This document shows, piece after piece, positions 28,030 to 37,461 of a stretch of 64,000 nt of DNA. The translations under genes and the position numbers were made by a program. The stretch covers positions 1 to 64,000 of the forward strand of contig NZ_JPWA01000004.1 in NCBI RefSeq assembly GCF_003326475.1, given 5' to 3'. The DNA comes from Thalassospira xianhensis MCCC 1A02616 (GTDB taxonomy: Bacteria; Pseudomonadota; Alphaproteobacteria; Rhodospirillales; Thalassospiraceae). The notes under the pieces are model-generated. The model saw only the letters and a program-made list of their open reading frames with translations. It had not been told where the DNA came from and searched no databases. Numbering within the stretch: position 1 is the stretch's first letter; every line of letters starts with the position of its first letter.

Positions 28030-28050
28030 GTTTTCAGTTTTTGAGAACAA

Positions 28051-28080
28051 AAAGGGTCGGTATTTGCCGACCCTTTTTTT
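28051..28080 (+). terminator. Rho-independent terminator of dctP
   Basis: AGGGTCGG/CCGACCCT around a short loop is followed by seven T on the + strand. Confidence 0.92.
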
Positions 28081-28106
28081 ATCCGTATATCGGAAAAAAC
28101 AGAAAA

Positions 28107-28136
28107 GAAAAGGCGCCCCATCACGGGCGCCTTTTA
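28107..28136 (-). terminator. Rho-independent terminator of dctQM
   Basis: AAAAGGCGCCC/GGGCGCCTTTT encloses a short loop and leads into a T-rich tract on the - strand. It is back-to-back with the dctP terminator. Confidence 0.9.
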
Positions 28137-28156
28137 CCTTGTGATTTAAACGGTTG

Positions 28157-29533
28157 CTACTTGAACAACACGTCCGGTAACCAGGTTGCCAGGGCCGGGA
28201 ATGCGGCCACAAGACCAAGTCCAAGAACCTGGATCAGGACGAACGGGACAATCCCGCGATAGATGTCCCAGGTCTTGATTGCCGCCGGAGCCACCCCACG
28301 CAGATAGAACAGGGCAAAGCCGAACGGCGGTGTCAGGAAGCTGGTCTGCAGGTTGATGGCAATCATAACGCCAAGCCAGACCGGATCGATATCCATCTTG
28401 AGCAGGATCGGGCCAACGATTGGCACAACCACAAACACGATTTCAATGAAATCGAGGAAGAAGCCCATGACAAACATCAGCAGCATGACAACCAGCATGG
28501 CGCTGAAAACACCACCCGGAAGGTTATGCAGCAGTTCTTCGACAAGGTGATCCCCGCCAAGGCCCCGGAAGACCAGCGAGAATACCGAAGCACCCAGTAG
28601 GATTACGAACACCATCGCGCTGATCTGGACGGTCTGGCGGGTCACATGACGCAGAACAGCCCATGACAGGCGCCTGTAGAAAGCCGCAAGAATAACGGCA
28701 CCAACGCCACCAAAGGCCGCAGATTCCGTCGGGGTTGCGATACCGGTCAGGATCGAACCAAGCACGGCGACAATCAGCAATCCCGGGGGTATCAGCGCAC
28801 GAAGAACTTCGCCCCAAAGACCTTCCGGACGTTTGTCGGTGACCAGCGGAGGCGCCGATTTCGGATCAATAAACGCCTGAATGATGATCCAGCAGATATA
28901 AAGCCCGACCAGAAGCATGCCGGGAATAAACGCACCGGCAAACAGATCAATAACCGAAACCGGTTCCGGCGCCCAGTTACCCAGCGACCGCTGGGCTTCG
29001 GCATAGGCCCCCTGAAGGATATCACCGAGCAGAACCAGCACGATGGACGGCGGAATAATCTGCCCCAGCGTACCCGAAGCACAAATCACACCGGTGGAAA
29101 GACGCGGGCTGTATCCGGCCTTCTGCATCGCCGGAAGGCTGAGAAGCCCCATGGTTACAACGGTTGCCCCAACGATACCGGTCGAAGCCGCCAGCAGCAT
29201 CCCCACCAGCACGACCGAAATGCCAAGCCCCGCCCGCATGGTGCCAAACAGAAGCCCCATGGTCGTCAGCAGCTTTTCTGCAATTCGGGCACGTTCAAGC
29301 ATGACGCCCATGAAAACGAAAAGCGGGATCGCAACATAAAGCTCGTTGGTCATCACACCGAAATAGCGCGACGGCAAAGAGCCCAGAAGCGGCATGTCAA
29401 ACACGCCCATCGAGTTGCCGATCAGCGCAAAGACAAGCCCCGTCCCCGCCAGGGAAAATGCGACCGGAAAACCGAGAAGAAGAACGCCGCAGGCTACTGC
29501 GAACATTACAAGGCTAAGAATTTCCCCCGACAT
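28157..29533 (-). CDS. dctM: TRAP transporter large permease DctM
   Basis: A 458-residue polytopic ion-transporter-superfamily protein, the cation/substrate symport subunit of the TRAP system. Marker motifs include LFVFMGVMLERARIAEKLL, GIVGATVVTMGLLSLPAM, GVICASGTLGQIIPPSIVLVLLGD and FFLDFIEIVFVVVPIVGP. ATG 29533 shares one base with the dctQ stop (TGATG); an in-frame TTG one codon earlier is not needed. Length is a little above the usual 425 because of an extra loop around residues 205-235 (FIDPKSAPPLVTDKRPEG). Confidence 0.93.
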   Translation of the reverse strand: MSGEILSLVMFAVACGVLLLGFPVAFSLAGTGLVFALIGNSMGVFDMPLLGSLPSRYFGVMTNELYVAIPLFVFMGVMLERARIAEKLLTTMGLLFGTMRAGLGISVVLVGMLLAASTGIVGATVVTMGLLSLPAMQKAGYSPRLSTGVICASGTLGQIIPPSIVLVLLGDILQGAYAEAQRSLGNWAPEPVSVIDLFAGAFIPGMLLVGLYICWIIIQAFIDPKSAPPLVTDKRPEGLWGEVLRALIPPGLLIVAVLGSILTGIATPTESAAFGGVGAVILAAFYRRLSWAVLRHVTRQTVQISAMVFVILLGASVFSLVFRGLGGDHLVEELLHNLPGGVFSAMLVVMLLMFVMGFFLDFIEIVFVVVPIVGPILLKMDIDPVWLGVMIAINLQTSFLTPPFGFALFYLRGVAPAAIKTWDIYRGIVPFVLIQVLGLGLVAAFPALATWLPDVLFK

Positions 29534-30078
29534 CAAACGCCCTCGTGCTCTTCTTCTTTGATTTCAAATTCTTTATGTCCGGCCAGCACGAGAATGCTGC
29601 GCGCAGCAAGGGATAATCCCTGCAAAGCAATCAGGACGCAGAAAACGAGAATAACCGATTTATAAAGGAACAGCCCTGGCAGGCCGCCGGTTTCGTGCGA
29701 TCCTTCAAGGCGATGCCAGCTGGTCATCACATAGGGGTAACTATAGATATACACCATGATGATCACCGGCAGCAGCAGCAGCAGGGAACCGAAAAGGTCA
29801 ACCCAGGCCTTATAGCGTGCCGAAGCCGGCCGATAGAACACATCAACCCGGACGTGGCCACCATGCAGCAATGTATAACCGGCTCCCACCATGAAGACGA
29901 TGCCGTGCAGCCACATATAGCTTTCCTGCATCGAAACCCAGCCAATGGAAAACCCGTAACGCAGTGTCGCGACCAGAAATGTGATCACCACCATCGGGAT
30001 TATCAGCCAGGCCACGCCACGTCCGATCCAGTCATTCAGACCGTCGATAAAACGGACGAAACTCCCTAGAAAATTCAC
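29533..30078 (-). CDS. dctQ: TRAP transporter small permease DctQ
   Basis: A 181-residue protein with four membrane helices, the small subunit that pairs with DctM. Typical features are an N-terminal FIDGLNDWIGRGVAWLIIPMVV, YMWLHGIVFMVGAGYTLLHGGHVRVDVFY around helices 2-3, and a charged C-terminal tail. The start is GTG at 30078 with GGGAG 7 bases upstream. It is the first gene of a leftward dctQM operon; the binding protein is encoded separately on the other strand. Confidence 0.92.
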   Translation of the reverse strand: MNFLGSFVRFIDGLNDWIGRGVAWLIIPMVVITFLVATLRYGFSIGWVSMQESYMWLHGIVFMVGAGYTLLHGGHVRVDVFYRPASARYKAWVDLFGSLLLLLPVIIMVYIYSYPYVMTSWHRLEGSHETGGLPGLFLYKSVILVFCVLIALQGLSLAARSILVLAGHKEFEIKEEEHEGV

Positions 30079-30196
30079 GTTTTCACTCCCACGCCCTTTT
30101 GGAAATCACAGGGATTTTGCGGGCTCCCTGCTAATCAGGTTGCGAAGTTACATATTTACGCCCCAAAACGCTATATATTTTGCCTGTTTGAGCGCC

Positions 30197-30213
30197 ATTC
30201 CAGAATATGGAAT
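30197..30213. promoter_or_regulatory. Inverted repeat upstream of dctQM
   Basis: ATTCCA-N5-TGGAAT lies about 120 bases before the dctQ start. A TATATA tract at about 30172-30177 could provide a -10 element for dctQM. The repeat is not found before dctP. Confidence 0.35.
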
Positions 30214-30265
30214 AAAAACAAGCCACTTTTTCTGAGAACATGGCCAAACGTGTACCCGAAAACGA

Positions 30266-30300
30266 AAAAGGGACAAGGCCATCCCTGCCCTTATCCCTTT
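30266..30300 (-). terminator. Rho-independent terminator of parC
   Basis: AAAGGGA-AAGG pairs with CCTT-TCCCTTT with small mismatches, followed by TTTTTCG on the - strand, about 30 bases after the parC stop. Confidence 0.8.
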
Positions 30301-30331
30301 ATTCTCTCGGCTATCAGATCAAGCGAATGTG

Positions 30332-32575
30332 TTACTCGAACTTGTTTGATCGCGGGAAACCGGTCGGTGGCATACGGCCGGCACCGGCACGCTTGCCAAT
30401 CCATTCGTCAAGTTCGGTAACCGTACGTGTGCGACCTTCACTGCCACCCATTGTCCAGCTCAGACCTTCTTCAAGATTGAACAGAATAAGGTCTGCCAAG
30501 CCACCCTGACGATATTTCTGCAGGATGACCCCGCGCCCGCGGGTCATTTCTGGCACCTCGGCAACCGGATAGATCAGAAGCTTACGGTTTTCACCCAGAA
30601 CGGCAACGTGATCATGTTCCACTGGCAGGCAGATTTTAGCCTCTTCATCCTTGCCAAGGTTCAAAATCTGCTTACCGTTCTTGGTCTGGGCAACCACATC
30701 GGCTTCCGCCACCTGGAAGCCGCGGCCGGCCGAGCTTGCAACAAGCAGGTTCCGGCCAGGCTTATGGATGACCATTGCAACAATGTCATGTTCCTGCGGC
30801 AGATCAATCGTCAGCCGGATAGGTTCACCATGGCCACGTCCGCCGGGAAGCTTGTCACATGACATCGTGTAACACCGGCCTTCGGTGCTCATGATCAGAA
30901 GCTTGTCAGTGGTGAAGGCTTTAAGGGCAAAGCGCCCTTCGTCACCATCCTTGAACTTCAGATCACTGGTATCGGCGGTATGCCCTTTAAGGGCTCTGAT
31001 CCACCCCATTTTCGAACAAATCACCATGATTGGTTCACGTTCGATCAAGGCTTCAAGGGGGACTTCGATTTCCTCGGGCGCATCACCGATTTCGGTACGA
31101 CGTTTGCCAAGGGCCGTCTTCTTGCCGAATTTCTCGCGCATTTCCTCGACTTCGTCGCGGATTTTTTCCCAACGCAGCGTTTCGCTGGCAAGAAGCGCTT
31201 CGAGGCCTTCTTTCTCTTCGGTCAGTTTGGCATGCTCGTTTTTGATTTCCATCTCTTCGAGCTTGCGCAACGACCGCAGACGCATATTGAGAATTGCATC
31301 CGCCTGAACTTCCGTCAGGTCGAAAGTCGACATCAACGACACCTTCGGCTCATCCTCGAAACGAATGATCCGGATGACCTCATCAAGGTTCAGATAGGCA
31401 ACAAGATAACCATCAAGCACTTCAAGGCGATGATTGATCTTGGCCAGTCGATGGTTGGAACGACGGATCAGAACGTCCTGACGATGGGCCAAGAACGCAC
31501 GCAGCACTTCGCGCAGGTTCATGACGCGCGGCGTATTGTCCCCGTCCAGAACGTTCATGTTCAGACCAAACCGGATTTCCAGTTCGGTATTCTTGAACAG
31601 CATTTCCATCAGATGTTCCGGCTCGACAGCGCGGGTGCGCGGCTCAAACACCAGACGGATCAGGTCGGTCGACTCATCACGGACATCGGCCAGAAGCGGA
31701 AGTTTTTTCAAGACCATAAGGTCGGCAATACGCTCGACCAGTTTGGCTTTCTGAACCTGATAGGGAATTTCGGTCACAACGACCTGGAACAGTCCGTGAC
31801 TGAGCTTCTCGACTTCCCATTTGGCGCGCAGACGGAATGAACCGCGCCCGGTGGCATAGGCCTCAAGAATATTTTCGCGCGGCTCGACCAGAACACCACC
31901 CGTCGGGAAATCCGGCCCCGGCACACACCGCACCAGTTCCGCAATCGACGTATCGGGATTATCGATCAGCTTGATCAGGCCGGCACACAGTTCGCCAACA
32001 TTGTGCGGCGGAATGTTGGTTGCCATACCAACCGCGATACCAGCGGCACCATTGGCAAGCAGGTTCGGAAAGGCAGCAGGCATGACGATTGGTTCGTGAT
32101 CCTCGCCGTCATATGTCGGCCGGAAGTCAACCGCATCTTCATCAAGGCCGTTCATCAGCGCCGCGGCAACCGCGGTCATGCGGGCCTCGGTATAACGCAT
32201 TGCCGCTGCGTTATCGCCGTCGATGTTGCCAAAGTTCCCCTGCCCGTCGACCAGCGGATAGCGGACGGCAAAATCCTGAGCCAAACGGACAAGCGCGTCA
32301 TAGACCGACTGATCACCATGCGGGTGATATTTACCGATCACGTCACCGACAACACGGGCGCATTTCTTGAAGCCCTGCGCCGGATCAAGCTTTAGCTGGC
32401 GCATGGCATACAGCAGACGCCGATGCACGGGTTTCAGACCATCGCGCACATCGGGAAGAGAACGCGACATGATTGTCGACATGGCATAAGCGAGATAACG
32501 TTCGCTCAACGCGTCCGCAAGGCGCGTTTCCCTGATTTGGCCGGCATTGGCCGGATCGGAAGTCTTGGTGCTCAT
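30332..32575 (-). CDS. parC: DNA topoisomerase IV subunit A
   Basis: A 747-residue type IIA topoisomerase breakage-reunion subunit that decatenates daughter chromosomes with ParE. The active-site tyrosine is Tyr128 ([10 protein letters not shown]). The DNA-gate region [20 protein letters not shown] has Gln89 where E. coli ParC has Ser80, and Asp93 for Glu84. A beta-pinwheel C-terminal domain begins about residue 490; it has ParC-like LKGHTAD and [10 protein letters not shown] blades and no GyrA box. The frame extends to a TTG at 32608, but the ATG at 32575 begins the conserved-looking part; both have weak ribosome-binding sites. Confidence 0.93.
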   Translation of the reverse strand: MSTKTSDPANAGQIRETRLADALSERYLAYAMSTIMSRSLPDVRDGLKPVHRRLLYAMRQLKLDPAQGFKKCARVVGDVIGKYHPHGDQSVYDALVRLAQDFAVRYPLVDGQGNFGNIDGDNAAAMRYTEARMTAVAAALMNGLDEDAVDFRPTYDGEDHEPIVMPAAFPNLLANGAAGIAVGMATNIPPHNVGELCAGLIKLIDNPDTSIAELVRCVPGPDFPTGGVLVEPRENILEAYATGRGSFRLRAKWEVEKLSHGLFQVVVTEIPYQVQKAKLVERIADLMVLKKLPLLADVRDESTDLIRLVFEPRTRAVEPEHLMEMLFKNTELEIRFGLNMNVLDGDNTPRVMNLREVLRAFLAHRQDVLIRRSNHRLAKINHRLEVLDGYLVAYLNLDEVIRIIRFEDEPKVSLMSTFDLTEVQADAILNMRLRSLRKLEEMEIKNEHAKLTEEKEGLEALLASETLRWEKIRDEVEEMREKFGKKTALGKRRTEIGDAPEEIEVPLEALIEREPIMVICSKMGWIRALKGHTADTSDLKFKDGDEGRFALKAFTTDKLLIMSTEGRCYTMSCDKLPGGRGHGEPIRLTIDLPQEHDIVAMVIHKPGRNLLVASSAGRGFQVAEADVVAQTKNGKQILNLGKDEEAKICLPVEHDHVAVLGENRKLLIYPVAEVPEMTRGRGVILQKYRQGGLADLILFNLEEGLSWTMGGSEGRTRTVTELDEWIGKRAGAGRMPPTGFPRSNKFE

Positions 32576-32720
32576 GAACGATTTTTCTTGTTGTTTGGCA
32601 GGTTGCAATCAATTCGGCAATTCAGTCCGTTATCCGGCGCTCAATCACCATTTTGGCAACATACTACGGTGGGTATGGTTCTGGTCAACACAAGTCCGCA
32701 TCAAAGTACGGTATTTATTT

Positions 32721-33470
32721 TTAATCCGTGTCTACTGATCGCCAGATATGGCTTACCAATCTGTCACGGGCCGCAACGGGCTTTACACCTTTTGCCTCGA
32801 AAATATCGCGATGAATGAAAAATCCGGTCAGTTTGATCCCCTGTCGGAATTGCTCGTTCAATCCATGTTCCCGACTGCTTTGTGATGCCTTCCCACCGGC
32901 CAGAAACGCCGGTAATGGTAGCAAACGGTCACGATATGCCGTGCCTGCGGCCTCGGAAACGGCGCGGCCACTTTTGGGGGAAACAAAACACAGATCATCC
33001 GTGACATCGGTTGCCGCACAACGATCAAGGCTTAACCCATATCCAAGCTCGTCAAGCAAACCGACTTCCCACCGGATATAGGATGCCAGCCATTGTTCTG
33101 TCTTAAGGGCCGAAAGCAATGCGACGGTACCGTGATATAACGCGGCATGTGCTTCGCGTTCCGGCAAAGTGACTTCAAGCATGGCACAGGCCGAACTTAA
33201 TGCCATCAACGGCCCGGGAGACAGCAAAAGATCGGCAACATGCGCGCCCGTCAATTCACAGCGAAACTGCCCCAGATGTTCAGCCAGTCTGGCCGACCAT
33301 CCCACCCGGACCTCGTTTCCGGGCTCAAGCGTGCCGCGCATGGATTTGCTGGTCGCCCCGCGTACCATGCCAGCATATCGGCCATAGTCGCGCGTCAGAA
33401 CCGAAAGACGTACTGAATTTTCACCGAGCTTGCGTGTGGACAGGACGATTGCATCATCACGCCAATCCAT
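32721..33470 (-). CDS. recO: DNA repair protein RecO
   Basis: A 249-residue recombination mediator that works with RecF and RecR to load RecA on SSB-coated gaps. An N-terminal OB fold (MDWRDDAIVLSTRKLGENSVRLSVLTRDYGR) is followed by a helical domain. The usual zinc-binding cysteines of many RecO proteins are reduced here to LDRCAATD and DLCFVSPKSG. GAGG precedes the ATG. It is downstream of era in the same leftward operon, separated by two very small membrane-protein genes. Confidence 0.92.
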   Translation of the reverse strand: MDWRDDAIVLSTRKLGENSVRLSVLTRDYGRYAGMVRGATSKSMRGTLEPGNEVRVGWSARLAEHLGQFRCELTGAHVADLLLSPGPLMALSSACAMLEVTLPEREAHAALYHGTVALLSALKTEQWLASYIRWEVGLLDELGYGLSLDRCAATDVTDDLCFVSPKSGRAVSEAAGTAYRDRLLPLPAFLAGGKASQSSREHGLNEQFRQGIKLTGFFIHRDIFEAKGVKPVAARDRLVSHIWRSVDTD

Positions 33471-33479
33471 CCTGCACCT

Positions 33480-33647
33480 CTAGAAAAAGCCGCGTGGCAG
33501 GATCAGACGGGTAACAAGAAAGAAAAGACCGGCGAGACTGGATGCAAGGCAGATCAACGCAACAATAAAAACAATACGTTTCAATGTGTTGCTGTTTTCA
33601 ACTTCATCAATTGCATCATCAATCGGATCATTGTGGTGCTTGGTCAT
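33480..33647 (-). CDS. 55-residue single-pass membrane protein
   Basis: It starts MTKHHNDPIDDAIDEVENSNTL, an acidic soluble segment, followed by one membrane helix (about 27-48, RIVFIVALICLASSLAGLFFLV) and a basic aromatic tail. Its ATG shares a base with the stop of the upstream small gene (TAATG), and it ends 9 bases before recO. Tight coupling and a sensible membrane topology support a real gene. I recognise no family and assign no function. Confidence 0.7.
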   Translation of the reverse strand: MTKHHNDPIDDAIDEVENSNTLKRIVFIVALICLASSLAGLFFLVTRLILPRGFF

Positions 33648-33877
33648 TACGACGGTCCATTTCCATTCAAACGCCAAAGCAATCCAAGAACGAAGGTCGC
33701 AACGGCCGCGAGCAAAGCCAGAAGATTAACCGGGCGCGAAAGGAATGATTTGTCGCGCTCGATATGTTTGCCATCGTGCCGATAACGGAATGGCCGGCGG
33801 GCAACACGCGCAACGATCATCGCGGCAACGGCGCCAACGACAATCAACACTATTCCCCATATAGATCCGTTTTCCAT
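33647..33877 (-). CDS. 76-residue two-pass membrane protein
   Basis: Two hydrophobic helices (about 6-26 and 51-68) flank a basic cytoplasmic-looking loop (ARRPFRYRHDGKHIERDKS). AGG lies 8-9 bases before the ATG at 33877. It lies 50 bases after era and is coupled to the next small gene through TAATG. No family recognised. Its position inside the era-recO operon suggests co-expression with ribosome-assembly and repair genes, which says little about function. Confidence 0.7.
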   Translation of the reverse strand: MENGSIWGIVLIVVGAVAAMIVARVARRPFRYRHDGKHIERDKSFLSRPVNLLALLAAVATFVLGLLWRLNGNGPS

Positions 33878-33927
33878 ATCCAAACCTGTTGGCAGGCTAC
33901 AATCGCATCTCGCTTGCCGGACATGCC

Positions 33928-34866
33928 TCAAGCGTTGGGATCAAGTCCCCACATCGCAAAGCGGTTGGGGTCATCGCCCCAGTTTTCCCGGACCTTGACG
34001 AACAGGAACAGATGAACGCGACGTTCAAAAATCGCTTCAAGTTCCTTTCTGGCATCACTGCCAAGTGCCTTGATGCGCTTGCCGCCTTTGCCAAGGATGA
34101 TGGCTTTCTGGCCCTCGCGTTCCACGAAAATCGTCTGCTCCAGCTTGACCGATCCGTCCTTGCGCTCTTCCCACAGTTCGGTTTCGACCGTTGCCGAATA
34201 CGGCAATTCCTGCTGTAGCTGATAATAAAGCTTTTCGCGCGTGATCTCGGCCGCCAAAAGGCGCAACGGCATATCCGAAACGTCGTCTTCCGGGAACATC
34301 CAAGGCCCATCGGGCATTTTCGCAGCAAGGAAATTCACCAGATCCTGTGTGCCGGAACCTTTCTTGGCCGAAATCATGAAGACATCGGTGAAAACTTCCT
34401 CGGCAAAGAATTCCTGCGACAGACGGAGAAGCTTTTCCTTGTCGGCAACCTTGTCGACCTTGTTCATCGCAAGAATGGCCTTGCGGTTCTGTGTTTTTAG
34501 CTGATCGATGATCGCGCGGACTTCTTCGGTGATCCCTGCCCCGGCATCAATGACAAGCACAACCAGATCGGCATCGTCCGCACCGTTCCACGCGGCTTTG
34601 ACCATCGCCCGGTCAAGACGGCGTTTCGGCGCAAAGATACCCGGGGTATCGATGAAAACAAGTTGCGCGTCCTCGGTCATGACGATTCCGCGCACGCGCG
34701 TTCGTGTCGTCTGCACCTTGGGAGACACAATCGATACCTTCGTACCGACAAGCTGGTTCAGAAGGGTTGATTTACCGGCGTTTGGCGCACCGACCAGTGC
34801 GACAAATCCGCACCGCTGCTGATAAGGTAATCTGTCTTCGTTCACAGGCGTGGGAACCTCATTCAT
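33928..34866 (-). CDS. era: GTPase Era
   Basis: A 312-residue GTPase that binds the 3' end of 16S rRNA and assists 30S maturation. G1 is GAPNAGKS at 26-33, the G2 region contains TRTRVRG, G3 is DTPG, G4 is NKVD, and a C-terminal KH domain has AIILGKGGKRIKALGSDARKELE. Length is slightly above the usual 300 because of a short N-terminal extension. Start 34866 overlaps the rnc stop by 8 bases, the classic rnc-era coupling. Confidence 0.97.
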   Translation of the reverse strand: MNEVPTPVNEDRLPYQQRCGFVALVGAPNAGKSTLLNQLVGTKVSIVSPKVQTTRTRVRGIVMTEDAQLVFIDTPGIFAPKRRLDRAMVKAAWNGADDADLVVLVIDAGAGITEEVRAIIDQLKTQNRKAILAMNKVDKVADKEKLLRLSQEFFAEEVFTDVFMISAKKGSGTQDLVNFLAAKMPDGPWMFPEDDVSDMPLRLLAAEITREKLYYQLQQELPYSATVETELWEERKDGSVKLEQTIFVEREGQKAIILGKGGKRIKALGSDARKELEAIFERRVHLFLFVKVRENWGDDPNRFAMWGLDPNA

Positions 34867-35542
34867 GGTTCAGTGTATCCAACATCAATTGAGCGGCCAG
34901 TTGTTCCGCCTCGCGTTTCGATTTGCCCTCGGCCTTTACGCTTTCACCGTCTCCGGTGCTCAGTTCAATGGTAAAGACAGGTGCATGTGCGGGGCCCTGA
35001 CGACCGACCATTTCATATTTTGGCAATGGCTTGCCACGTCCCTGCAACAGTTCCTGCAAACGGGTTTTCGCATCCTGTGGCGGCTTGGGCGCTTCATCAA
35101 GAAGCGGCAGCCAAAGCCGCTCAATAAACACTCTCGCAGGCTCCAGCCCGCCATCAAGATAGAGTGCGGCAATCACTGCTTCCATGCAATCAGATAAAAT
35201 GGCCGGATTGGTATCTGCACCAGCGGCACGTTCGCCTTTTGCCATTTGAATGTGATTGCCAAGACCAATCTGCTGCGCCAGCCTCGCGAGCGTTTCACGG
35301 CGGACAAGAGCAACAAAACGCTTGGCCATCGCGCCTTCGCGTTCGCGACCAAACCGCGTGTAAAGCATTTCCGCAACAACAAGCCCAAGGACACGGTCGC
35401 CAAGAAATTCCAGCCGTTCATTGCCACCACTTAGCGCATCCTTGCCTTTGGCGGCACTGCGATGCGTCAACGCAACCCGAAGCAAATCGGGCTGCGCAAA
35501 CTCGTGATCAATTTCAGCAATCAATGGCGCAGTTTCGGCCAT
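34859..35542 (-). CDS. rnc: Ribonuclease III
   Basis: A 227-residue double-strand-specific endoribonuclease for rRNA and mRNA processing. The signature NERLEFLGDRVLG is at 41-53 with the catalytic acidic residues in it, a second acidic site is near residue 117-122 (DCMEAVIAALYLDGG), and a dsRNA-binding domain spans about 155-224 with SKREAEQLAAQLML. Its ATG overlaps the lepB stop by one base (TAATG). Confidence 0.97.
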   Translation of the reverse strand: MAETAPLIAEIDHEFAQPDLLRVALTHRSAAKGKDALSGGNERLEFLGDRVLGLVVAEMLYTRFGREREGAMAKRFVALVRRETLARLAQQIGLGNHIQMAKGERAAGADTNPAILSDCMEAVIAALYLDGGLEPARVFIERLWLPLLDEAPKPPQDAKTRLQELLQGRGKPLPKYEMVGRQGPAHAPVFTIELSTGDGESVKAEGKSKREAEQLAAQLMLDTLNHE

Positions 35543-36288
35543 TAGTTAACTCCCTGGAACAACCGGTCAAACCGGATGCTGCCCAAGTCATAGATCGGCT
35601 GCGAACTGTCTTTGGAATAGAACAGGAATTCCGCACGTCCCACGAGGTTTTCGATCGGGACGAACCGGAACCGCGACGGGAAGGCCCGGCTATCGGCCGA
35701 ATTGTCGCGGTTGTCACCCATCATGAAGAAATGCCCTTCGGGAACGGTAAAGGGTTCGGTGTTATCGCTTGGACCCTGATCGCCAAATATCTCGAGGATA
35801 CGGTGAACCTTACCATTCGGAAGCGTTTCGATATATTGCGGAACGGCAATTGCCTGTCCGCTGCCATCGGTCAGGATGTAATCCTCGATCCGGTCGCGTT
35901 CGACGGTTTTGCCGTTAATCAGCAAACGACCATTGGTGACCTGAACCGTGTCGCCCGGTAGACCGATAACACGTTTGATATAATCCTGGGACGGATCAGC
36001 AGGCAGTTTGAAAACAACAACATCGCCGCGTTCCGGTTCGGACGACATGATACGACCGGGAATCAGCGGTACACTGAACGGCAGGCTGTGCTTTGAATAT
36101 CCATAGGAAAATTTCGACACAAACAAATAGTCCCCAACCAGCAAGGTCGGGATCATCGAACCGGATGGAATATTAAACGGTTCGAAGGCGAATGTCCGAA
36201 CCAAAAGCGCGATCACAATGGCCCAGAAAACGGTTTTGAAGGTGTCCAGAAGTCCACCCGTTTTCTTTTTTTGCACTAGCTTTTCCAT
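35542..36288 (-). CDS. lepB: Signal peptidase I
   Basis: A 248-residue membrane-anchored protease that removes Sec/Tat signal peptides. One N-terminal membrane helix (about 17-32) precedes the catalytic Ser44 (NIPSGSMIPTLL). The general base is Lys105 in DYIKRVIGLPGD, and the C-terminal box GDNRDNSADSRAF is present. Start at 36288. It belongs to the tightly packed acpS-lepB-rnc-era series found in many Alphaproteobacteria. Confidence 0.96.
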   Translation of the reverse strand: MEKLVQKKKTGGLLDTFKTVFWAIVIALLVRTFAFEPFNIPSGSMIPTLLVGDYLFVSKFSYGYSKHSLPFSVPLIPGRIMSSEPERGDVVVFKLPADPSQDYIKRVIGLPGDTVQVTNGRLLINGKTVERDRIEDYILTDGSGQAIAVPQYIETLPNGKVHRILEIFGDQGPSDNTEPFTVPEGHFFMMGDNRDNSADSRAFPSRFRFVPIENLVGRAEFLFYSKDSSQPIYDLGSIRFDRLFQGVN

Positions 36289-36319
36289 TCAGTATCTAAA
36301 CCAATCACTTTATTACCAA

Positions 36320-36715
36320 TCAATCGGCCGAAATGACCACGACCGCATTCGCCAACGGGTATTCGTCTGTCAGGGTTACATAAACCGATGCAACTTTTCC
36401 TGCCGGCGTCAATTCTTCAAGTCTTTTCAGCGCGCCGTCAATCAACACCATGTCAGGCTTGCCGCTCGGTTGATGCACAACACCCATGGTGTTGTGATAC
36501 ACGCCCCGACGAAAACCCGTTCCCAAGGCCTTGGAACACGCTTCTTTTGCCGCAAACGCCATCGCCAGCGATGATGCCGTCCTGTGCGGGCGGCGCACGG
36601 CTCGTGCGATCTCGATCTCGGTGAAAACGCGCTTCATGAAACGCTCGCCATAACGATCCAGCGCTGTTTCAATCCGCCGGATATCACACAGATCGGTGCC
36701 AATGCCAATAATCAT
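36320..36715 (-). CDS. acpS: Holo-[acyl-carrier-protein] synthase
   Basis: A 131-residue phosphopantetheinyl transferase that converts apo-ACP to holo-ACP for fatty acid synthesis. Signature motifs are [14 protein letters not shown] (metal-binding Asp8), [12 protein letters not shown] and the [15 protein letters not shown] helix with the metal-binding Glu. Length is normal. Its ATG overlaps the pdxJ stop by four bases (ATGA). Confidence 0.96.
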   Translation of the reverse strand: MIIGIGTDLCDIRRIETALDRYGERFMKRVFTEIEIARAVRRPHRTASSLAMAFAAKEACSKALGTGFRRGVYHNTMGVVHQPSGKPDMVLIDGALKRLEELTPAGKVASVYVTLTDEYPLANAVVVISAD

Positions 36716-37461
36716 TGTGCATTGCCACTTTTCTGGCGCGCCAAATCCATCAATCGACGCATTTCTGCAATGCTTTGTTCAAGGCCGGTAAACACCGCTT
36801 CGCCAATAAGAAAATGGCCGATATTAAGCTCGGCAATTTCCGGCATCGCCGCAATTGGCGTCACCGTATCAAAACTAAGCCCATGTCCCGCATGAACTTC
36901 AAGCCCGATACTGGCACCATAACGAACGGCATCCCGGATGCGTTCCAGCTCGTGCGCCCGTGCCTCGCCCGTTTTATCGCAATAGGCCCCGGTGTGGATT
37001 TCAACAACGGGCGCACCAAGATGTTTGGCGGCATCAAGCTGCGCCCTGGATGCCTCGATAAACAGCGAAACACGAATCCCCGCTGCCCCAAGTTCCGAAA
37101 CATATTTATGCAGGTGATTGTGCCCGCCCGCCGCATCCAGACCGCCTTCGGTCGTGCGTTCTTCGCGTTTTTCCGGAACGATGCAGGCAGCATGCGGTTT
37201 TGCCGCAACCGCAATCGCCAGCATTTCATCCGTCGCGGCCATCTCGAAATTCAGCGGAAGATCAATTTCGGCGCGCAAACGTTTGATATCATTATCTGAA
37301 ATATGACGACGATCTTCACGCAGATGGGCGGTAATACCATCCGCACCGGCTTTCGCCGCCAGGATTGCTGCCCTTACCGGGTCAGGATGCACGCCACCAC
37401 GCGCATTGCGGATCGTGGCAACATGGTCGATATTCACACCCAGCCTTAATTTCGCGCTCAT
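36712..37461 (-). CDS. pdxJ: Pyridoxine 5'-phosphate synthase
   Basis: A 249-residue TIM-barrel enzyme that joins 1-deoxy-D-xylulose 5-phosphate and 3-amino-2-oxopropyl phosphate to pyridoxine 5'-phosphate. Motifs include [16 protein letters not shown] (N-terminal catalytic His), [41 protein letters not shown] and [15 protein letters not shown]. The open frame runs further upstream into the DUF2062 gene, but the ATG at 37461 overlaps that gene's stop as ATGA and gives the standard length. Confidence 0.96.
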   Translation of the reverse strand: MSAKLRLGVNIDHVATIRNARGGVHPDPVRAAILAAKAGADGITAHLREDRRHISDNDIKRLRAEIDLPLNFEMAATDEMLAIAVAAKPHAACIVPEKREERTTEGGLDAAGGHNHLHKYVSELGAAGIRVSLFIEASRAQLDAAKHLGAPVVEIHTGAYCDKTGEARAHELERIRDAVRYGASIGLEVHAGHGLSFDTVTPIAAMPEIAELNIGHFLIGEAVFTGLEQSIAEMRRLMDLARQKSGNAQ

